DNA from: Misgurnus anguillicaudatus
Taxonomy: Eukaryota > Chordata > Actinopteri > Cypriniformes > Cobitidae
Length of the DNA stretch: 64,000 bases
Reading direction: 5' to 3'
Assembly: GCF_027580225.2 (NCBI RefSeq)
Contig: NC_073358.2
Location: 11,397,001 to 11,461,000 of the forward strand
Under the pieces are notes generated by a model that saw only the letters and a program-made list of their open reading frames with translations, ran no database searches and was not told the origin of the DNA. This document shows, in pieces, positions 52,882 to 61,900 of this stretch (positions are counted from its first letter, which is position 1; each line of letters begins with the position of its first letter). The position numbers and the translations under genes are program-made.

Positions 52882-52922
<41 letters not shown>

Positions 52923-55900
52923 TGAAAAATGTAATGATTAATGACAATACTTTACTTGTGCCTTTAAGAGAAATTTGCTTTGGGCATACATACATACATA
53001 CATACAGTATAAATGGCATAACCAGACAAACAAACACAAAAATCACTCAGTTTTTCCATATACATTAGAATTTATTTTGGAGAACATAGTTTTATCATCT
53101 TTTTGTGTACAAAATAGTTCCTATAGCAGTTATATCTATTGTGATGTGGAAAGTCGACCAGATGAGAGTAGTTTGAAAGGTTTATAAATCACATATTAAA
53201 AAATTTAATCGATACCAAGAAATTAACACATTTTCTTTATGTATTAGCAGATACGTTAGACACAATAACCAGTATAGCTAAATTAAGAAACAAAGTGCTG
53301 TAGCTCTCAAACATTTACACAATGATTAAATAATCGTCATATCGCAATTGTTTGACCTCATCGCGCTGATTTCAGATCACCGCAATGATTGCACATCTCT
53401 ACAAGGGGGAGCTGCAGCACGTGTATAAACAAGACAGTATCAAATGGCGATTCCTTAACTTACAATGTAACGTGATACATTGCAAAGCCATTCAATAAAG
53501 TGGAAAAACAGCATTTAAAGAAATGCTGCAAAACTTTGATGAGCAGTAAGAACTGGCAGGTAAAACATACATTTCCAAAACAGCAATTCCAAATTTAGGG
53601 AAGTGAAGGATGCTGTTCTTAAGGATCTGTATGGAATCGATTTTTTGCAGCCACTACAGACTTTAGTAGGAATGGCTACTATTTAAGGCATGTTCTGGTA
53701 TAGTCAGTTTATTTTGATTGCACTTTTGATTTCAGTTATTTTTCAGACACTTTATTGTGTTTATTTCTTATGAAGAATTTTCAGCTTTTGAAAGATATAT
53801 TTATTAAATAATTACTTTTAAATATGTGTTATGTGTATTAATATTTACTGCCAGGTAAACCTTGCAAAATATTTAATTTAAATAATCAACAATTTGTGAA
53901 AATTATTTCATGAACAAACAAAAATTATGAAAATTAAATGTCAAAACCCTAAAACAGGCAATTAATCGTCATAATCAATTTATGAGACAATTAACCAAAT
54001 TTCATAATCGTAACAGCCCTTTCAGACTTTAAACACCTTCTTTACAAATTTTAAAAACATTGTATTAAGATAATTTTACAACTGGCATAGGTGAAAACAC
54101 GCAAATCACAGTAAAAATCACAGTAAATCACATTTAAATAATAAAGATTTTGTGAGCATAAAGTTTTGTCACTGTGTGACATCTATTACAATCTTCGTCT
54201 ATCTTTGTCGTTGCTCCAATCTTATGAGTTAATTTATTTATGTAAATTTTCTCTTATAGTTTCCGTTTTCATAAATATTTGCAAGCCTCTGCCTTTTTTC
54301 ACCTTTGTGAATTTCACAATTTAATCCACCAGAATGAACTAAAACGTTACACTGCCACCAAGTGGTCACATAAGAATGATCTATCAGCAATCTTGAAAAT
54401 TGAAGCCATATAAAGTCTTACCATGTTGAAACTGAACTTCCACTCTTAAGTACTGCCTGAGAAGGTCCATCACTACTGCCTTCATGTGACCTCTGATGCC
54501 ACTGCGGTACCTGGGAACATAAACACACTTTGTATAACTGGCTCTGTGCATTTTGTGTACATGTGTGAGATTGTTTAGGCTGTCTACGACATACTTCTGA
54601 ACCAGCTGTACAATGCTCTGTGTGTTCATGAAGAAGACCTCTCGCTCTGACTTCCTGTTTAGTGTGGCAGCATGACTGTCCAGAATATTGGCGATCTGAG
54701 ATGAAAATTTGAGCACATTTAGGAACAACTGTAACTAACCTAGTGAACAAAATGTAGCATGTTTACTAAAAACACAAACAATGTTACTCTCATAATATTA
54801 GTGCACAGCACATCAATTTAAACTCGCCATTTCTTCTGCTCGGATTTAAATGATGACCCATAGACCATCCACTTCGAAGTAATCAAGATAGAAGTGGTCG
54901 AAAGTGACAAAATTAAAACATCAGGTGTAAACAAGAATCGGCCTCTCTCGTCCACTTGTTATCCAATCGCTCAATACAGATCTTAATATCAAGTTTAAAT
55001 AGCCTCATAGCTTAATGGCTTAAAATAAGCAAACAAAGGGGCAAGCACCTGTTGGCTAGGAAACTGGCAGAGGACAGATGTGATGTTACTGGCATACTGA
55101 GCCATTTCCTTCTTGATGGCCTTTTCAACTCCAGGAGGAATTCGTCCCGAAACACTCGTCATGATGTCCTGAAGCTCCAGCAGAGGCAAAGATGGATCCC
55201 TCAAAGTCTTCATCAAACGCTCCACCCATTCCTTTAGCTAAAACACACGCACAAACACACCTTACAGGTTGTTTACAACTGGAGTGAATTTATTGTAGAA
55301 ATACTAATAAAATTGAGCATGCCATGAACTTTTGTCTCTACAAAAAGTATGCAAAAGCAAACTGCAATCTGAGCACTGGGGAACATAAACCCTAAACAAA
55401 ATAGACAAATAACAGCAGGCCTCCAGACTGCACCCACTTTTTGAAAATGTAAAAACAAGAAAAGATTTCAAATTTAGAGTGTACATACTCACATTATGTG
55501 AATCGTAAGATACAGAGTATGTTTGACCCCAAAAATGCGATTGCTCCGTAATTAGTAGTAAATCGCCAACAGCTGTTTTCAGATGGAGCAGCTTTAACTA
55601 CACCGAGCTGTAGTTCATTGCCTCGTTTGGGATCGTTTATAGACATTTGAAACTCCGTTGAAAAAACTGTTAAGTGTTTAGTTAAGTATTAAATGTTGGG
55701 CTCTATTAAAGTCCATTAAAATGAGAAAAATCCTGCAATGTTTTCCTCAAAAAACATAATTTCTTCTCGACTGATCAAAGAAAGACATCAACATTTTGGA
55801 TAACATGGTGGCGAGTAAATTATCTGGATTTTTCTTTTAAGAAAATGGAATATTCCTTTAAGTATGATGCAAGGGCGCCTTAAACATTTTTCATTACAAT

Positions 55901-58900
55901 TTTTTTATTTAATTTTTTGGGAGGGGGCTATTAATGCGCTATTCTTCCTATTTTTCTCAAACAGATCAATGGGTCTCGCAGCCTAAGGTGAAGTCAGCAT
56001 GCAGGGCCGGCCCTGGCCAATTTGCTGCCCTAGGCAAGATTTCACCTGGTGCCCTTTAGAATCACAGAATCACAATTGTGTTCCAATCATTTTGTTCATA
56101 AACTTACAAAACTTACATAACTTACATAAAGATTTGTCTTGTTTTTCTTTATTTTGAAAATATTTTGGAAACACACACAAACACACGCACACGAACACAT
56201 ACACACAATACCCTGTTACTCAGGCATTTGATCTTGACATTGTTAAAATCTTGCCTTTTTTACATGTTTTAACACTGTACATTTAACTTAAAATATTTAA
56301 TTGTGTACATGAAAACAGCTGTTATTAATGAATTATTAGTAGCATGTTGTAGTGTCTCGGGAGATTGTGCTCATTGTTAAATAGCTTTGTGTCTATACTG
56401 CACTGAAGCGGCAGTTTAAAATATAAACCCAGAATTCAGCGAATGTCAAGAACAAGAAAAAAACAATAAGGCCAAGACGCGGGATTTAAATTACGTTACA
56501 CGGACCATGTATACATTTCAATGTTTCTGGACAGAAATACCAACTTTGTCTGGTATTAATAAACTGCACATTGGAGTGCTGGCTGCTCCCCGCGGTGCTG
56601 AAGACGCGTGATGGCATATATACACAGATATCTACGTGCAATCTATTGGAGGAGTCATTAGTTGGGTTAGTAAAATAACAAAATTACAGCTTTTAAATAG
56701 AAGAAAAAAGTTTTTTTGTAAAGAGATATTTTTTTTTTAAGTTTAAAAGTGCAGAACTCTTCTCAAGGGGAAGAAAGCTATACTTTTCCCCTTACGTGCA
56801 ACCTATCGGAAAGCGCAGATGAGTTAGTTGGGTTAGTAAAATAATTAAATTATAGATTTAAGTACAAAATAGTATTTATATAAAGAGAAATATTGAAATA
56901 AAAAGTGGAAGTAGTAAAGTAAAATAACGTATAATAATTATATAATAACGAATAATAGTTTCCAATAGTTTGCACGTAAATATCTGTGCTGCCACCAGTA
57001 CTCCGTCCGAGCACGTCTTCAGCACCACGGCCAGCACTCCAATGCGCAGCTTATTACTACCAAACAAAGTGAACAAGTTGGTATTTCTGTGCAGAAACAT
57101 TGAAATGTAAACATGGTCTATGTAACATTATGTAAATTCCGCGTCTCTGTCTGATTGTTGTTTCCGTTTTCTTGTTCGTGACGTTCGCTGAATTCTGGGT
57201 TTATATTTTAAACTGCCGCTTCAGTGCAGTATAGCCACAGAGCTATTTAACAAGAACGATCTTCCGAGATACTATGCTACTAATAATTCATTAATAACTG
57301 CTGTTTTCTTGTACAAAATATTTATATTATAAAATAGATAAATATTTATAGTTAAATGTTTATATACATATATTAAAAAAATAATAATTTGGGCGCACGG
57401 ACGCCCCAAGGGGTCAGAGGCGCCCTTAGCATTTGCCTATTTCGCCTATGCCCAGGGCCGGCCCTGTCAGCATGTATCCTATATTAATGAAATACTCCCC
57501 TTTTTTAAAAAAAAATCCTGATAATTTACTCATCACCGTGTCATCCAAAATGTTGATATCTTTCTTTTCTCAGTCGAGAAGAATACGTTTTTTTAGGAAA
57601 ACATTCGAGTATTTTTCTAAATTTGATAGACTTTATTGGACCTCAACAGTTTACAGTTTAAATGCAGTTTAAAATGGCAGTTTCAACACAGCTTCAAAGG
57701 GCTCTAAATGATCCCAAATGAGGCATAAGGGTCTTATCTAGCAAAACGATTGTCATTTTCGGCAACAAAAATAAAAAAGATGCACTTTTAAACCACAATT
57801 CTCGCCTTGCATTAGCCGTGTGACACAATGAAACGTACATGAGCGAACCATTTTAAACAATGAACTGACACATAGACCATTTCACATATAACAACGTTGG
57901 AACGGTCCTCTTACTCCACACTTTTAAACACGGAGGTGGTAGTTTTGCATACGTCATGTGACCTTTCGACGTGCTTACGCATTACATAAGGTCGCACTAA
58001 GAAACTGGGGTATGCAAGATTAAGAAAACTTTTCATGAGCATGCATTGATAATTTCACGTTGTTCGGACCAAATCATAAGCTGCTGCAACCAACTAAGAA
58101 GGTGGTAACAGCAGTGCAACAGGTGGAAAAGTTAGTCTGGAGCCCTGAACAATTTATTATAAATAATGCAACCCCTTATATTGTTTTTGAGTTCAATCAC
58201 AAAAGAAAACGAATGTTTTTTTGCGACTGAATAAATCACTTTAAATTTTAAAGAGCATTTCTAAGCAAAAATTTCTGGCAAAAAGTTGCGTTTTGTGTAA
58301 ATAGGCCTATAATGGATGAGCTTTGTGGTTACAGGTGTTTGATCAGGGCAGGGATGTAGGAGAAAGAACAGGATTTTCTCACCCTAGTGCTGAAGAAGGG
58401 TTCTGGAAGACAGTAGCCATTCATAATGTGCACTAGATGATCCAGAGTACTGTGAAAGACTCGGTGAAGCTTCTCTCCTCTCAGCGCCACAGACTGAACA
58501 CTGGGCAGCATTCCTGTATACAGCTCTGCCTAAAACGGACACGTTCTCATTTTAACACTAAACCACCTCACTTAACTATACATATATCATTAACTATTTA
58601 TAACTATTTATTTATCATACAAATAAATAGTTAAAAAATCATATATTGTGATTTCTGGATTTATTTTTTTAGATCATGTCTCTCACACTAGACATGCACC
58701 TACAATGACAATTTCAGACCCCTCCATAATTTCTAAGTGGGAGAACTTGCAAAATAGCAGGGTGTTCAAATACTTAATTTTCCTCACTGTACATTACATC
58801 CAAGCAACACATAACATGGAACCGTAGTATGCGAGTGTACCTGCTGTACTCGGCTTGGATCATCCAGCTGTAGTTTTCCAATGACACATCCTGGCTCCAG

Positions 58901-61900
58901 CACTGCACCTGCTCGCTTCACATAGTGAATACAGCCAGACCCCGAGGCTGTTAGGGTCATCACCATCTTCATCACCTACATGACAACAAAATAAGACATT
59001 CACACAGGCAAAACTATTTTTTTTAGTCTCTCCAATCTCATAACTTGTGGTTTGAAGTCTGAGGCCAAGACTATGTCATTTCTAATGCACCTCTATTTCT
59101 GCATAGCACTGTCCAGCAAAAACGTGTCCACCATCTTCCACAGTGTACGAGATGAGTTTCCCAGCAGATGGAGAGCGCAAAAGTGATGGGTCATTCTCCT
59201 TCTCAAACACACACGTCTTGTTACCGATGATGATACGATACCTAGAGATAAAAGAAAACGCATGCCTAAATGATGGCATCTGACCAAATTACAAGAAAAA
59301 CAACTGCCTTTGTTTCATTGATCTTCGTGTTGTATTTACCTGTCCACTTCCTCCTTCATGTATGTGGTATAGCTGCTGCCATCATAAGAGAGCAACAGAC
59401 CCCCATCACTCAGCCGATGAACATCCACCTCAGCTAAACAGTTATTCATTATGACCACATACGAGTTAGGAGATTGTCTCGTCACCTTCAGAACATATTT
59501 GGTCCCTTCATATATCAGCTCTACATCCACCGTGTTTAACAAGGTGTGTGCAGGTAAGACCTGACCTCTGCAGACACAAGTAAAGCCAATTTGTAACAAC
59601 CGTATTAAACAATCTAATCACAAGTGATTTTTTTCATCATAATGAATCTAAATATAAAGTATATATAGTATTAAATCGAAGAGCTAGGAAAATAAGAAGT
59701 AATGGACCACATTGACTTTTATACCTCTCCAATGAGTGCAGGAAGTTGGACACACTGTTCCTGAGATTAACATCAGCCACATGAAGAGCTCCGCTGACTA
59801 CTCCTAACATGGTGTCAGGGCGCTCGGCCTGCACAGTTACACATACAAACACACAAGCATTCAATATACTGTAGAAAATTTCTTCTTCATTTTGTGGAAT
59901 TTTGTCACAGCTGAAGTAACTAATGTGGCCAAATGGCAACTTCAATTTATTAAAAAAAGTGACACACAAAATCTCTTTATGTCAATGTAAAATGGTCTAA
60001 AATAAAATGGGTTTTGAGGCATGACTTTACCTGCATCTTCTCTGAGATGAGTCGGTCCAGCCATCCAGTGTCAATGCTGTTGTGCTGAAAGCTCTCAGTT
60101 TCCAGAAGTTTTATCAGATACTCCACTGTAGTCCTAAAGTCTCCTCTGATGGACAGCTCTTTTAGGGCCACCACCATGTTTCTATAATAACGTACACATT
60201 TTTGTAGAAAATAAAGCTTGAATTGTGAACTTTTATTGTGAACTTTAAATTCCTTTCTCTGCACAATGTCTCTGTAAATCTAAATGTTTCAATTATATTA
60301 TTTAACATATAATGGGCCCTATTTTAACGATCTGAAACGCAAGCGCGAAGCGCAAGGGACATTGAGGGCGGATCTTGGGCGCTGTTGCTATTTTCCCAGC
60401 GAGATAAGTAACTCTTGCGCCAGGCGCAAATCAATAAGGGTGGTTTGGGAGTAACGTCAAATAAACCAATCAGAACGTCATCCAACATTCCCTTTAAACG
60501 CAAGTGCGCAAGTTCCATGGCAGGTTACTATTATTATGACAGATTTCCAGGCGCACACCAGGAACGGTTCACAGCCGAGGAGACCGACGTTCTTGTAAGA
60601 GCAGTCAAAGACAGAGAAGTTGTTTTGTATGGGGATGGGAGAAACCCGGTGTCGGTTAAACAGGCGTGGGAGGAAATAGCCACAATTGTCTCATCAGCTG
60701 GCATCCCCAGGACGTTGCACCGCAAGCGCTACAATGATGTCAGGAGACGGTGGAATCCCAAGCTTGCCAGCATAAATCGGGCACGCAGTGTAACGGGAGG
60801 TGGATCTGCCATTACACAGGACCTGATGCCAGCAGAGGACATCGCTGCGTCCACCCTCACCGCTGAAAGCCAAGAAACGCAAGCAGTCCAACCCCAAAGT
60901 ACACTTACAAATTAAGTTCACATACATTAAGGTTTCTTATGTAAACATTTTAATAATTATTTACATAAAATGAACGTAATACAGCCACACAACAAACTTA
61001 TGAAAATATTTTAATCGTTATTTGCATGATAATTTTTTAAAGCAGCCACACAAAATAAATAAAAACTATCACCACAACGCTCACCCCAATGAATTCCCTT
61101 ATCTCACGTGTTAATATTTTTTCTTTAAGTGTGTGCGCGTTGTGCACGCTATACATTATGGTCAAGCATACGCCCTTAAAATAGCATACTGAACAACGCG
61201 CAACGCGCCACTGACTTTAGACTAGTTTTTTCTGGTCAGTGGCGAACACGCCTCATTTTTTGCACTGAACCGCCCAGGGAGCGCAAGTTCATTCCCTAGT
61301 TTGTCAACATGCATCTGTGGAGGGAAAAACCCGCTGTGCGCCGGTGCAAAATACGAATGATACATGCGTAACTGACAAAGTCAATTGCACTGGGTGCAAG
61401 ATAGGGCCCAATATCACTTAAAGAGCAAAAGTTTACTTCTTGGGCCGGTTGACATGGACACGACGGACATTTAGTGTTTCATCTGGGTGCTCTGACGGGG
61501 GCCAGCAGTTTGAGACCCCTGGTGAAATCACTTGACAAGTTTTGGTTCTTATCACACTATGTAGACTTAAAAAAGGTATTACCATATGGGCATAGTGCTT
61601 TTGAATCTCTTTATCAATAACAGATTATAAGCAAAAGGTACTCACGAAATGGCTTCTTCTCGGTTCTCTCCCCAGGAGAAGCAGTGGCCAAACTGAGAAT
61701 CAGCAAATTCATGCAGGCCTCCAGCAGCTGCCACGCTAAAATAACCCCACACATTCTTATTACTGCGGAAATTGAGTTCCTGCACGGTACCGGAGCTGGG
61801 CTTAAAACCCTGATGAACACAGAAACATGTTATTACCTGTGATATGATGAATTAAATCATACTACAAGATATTTCAAGCAGTTTATTTTGCATATCTATT

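Noticed and set aside
52880..53046. Open frames of repeated CVCVCV residues
   Set aside because: Translation of the AC microsatellite.
61614..61820. Minus-strand frame [16 protein letters not shown] as a gene
   Set aside because: Wrong frame of the acaca exon 61646-61809, which reads [12 protein letters not shown].
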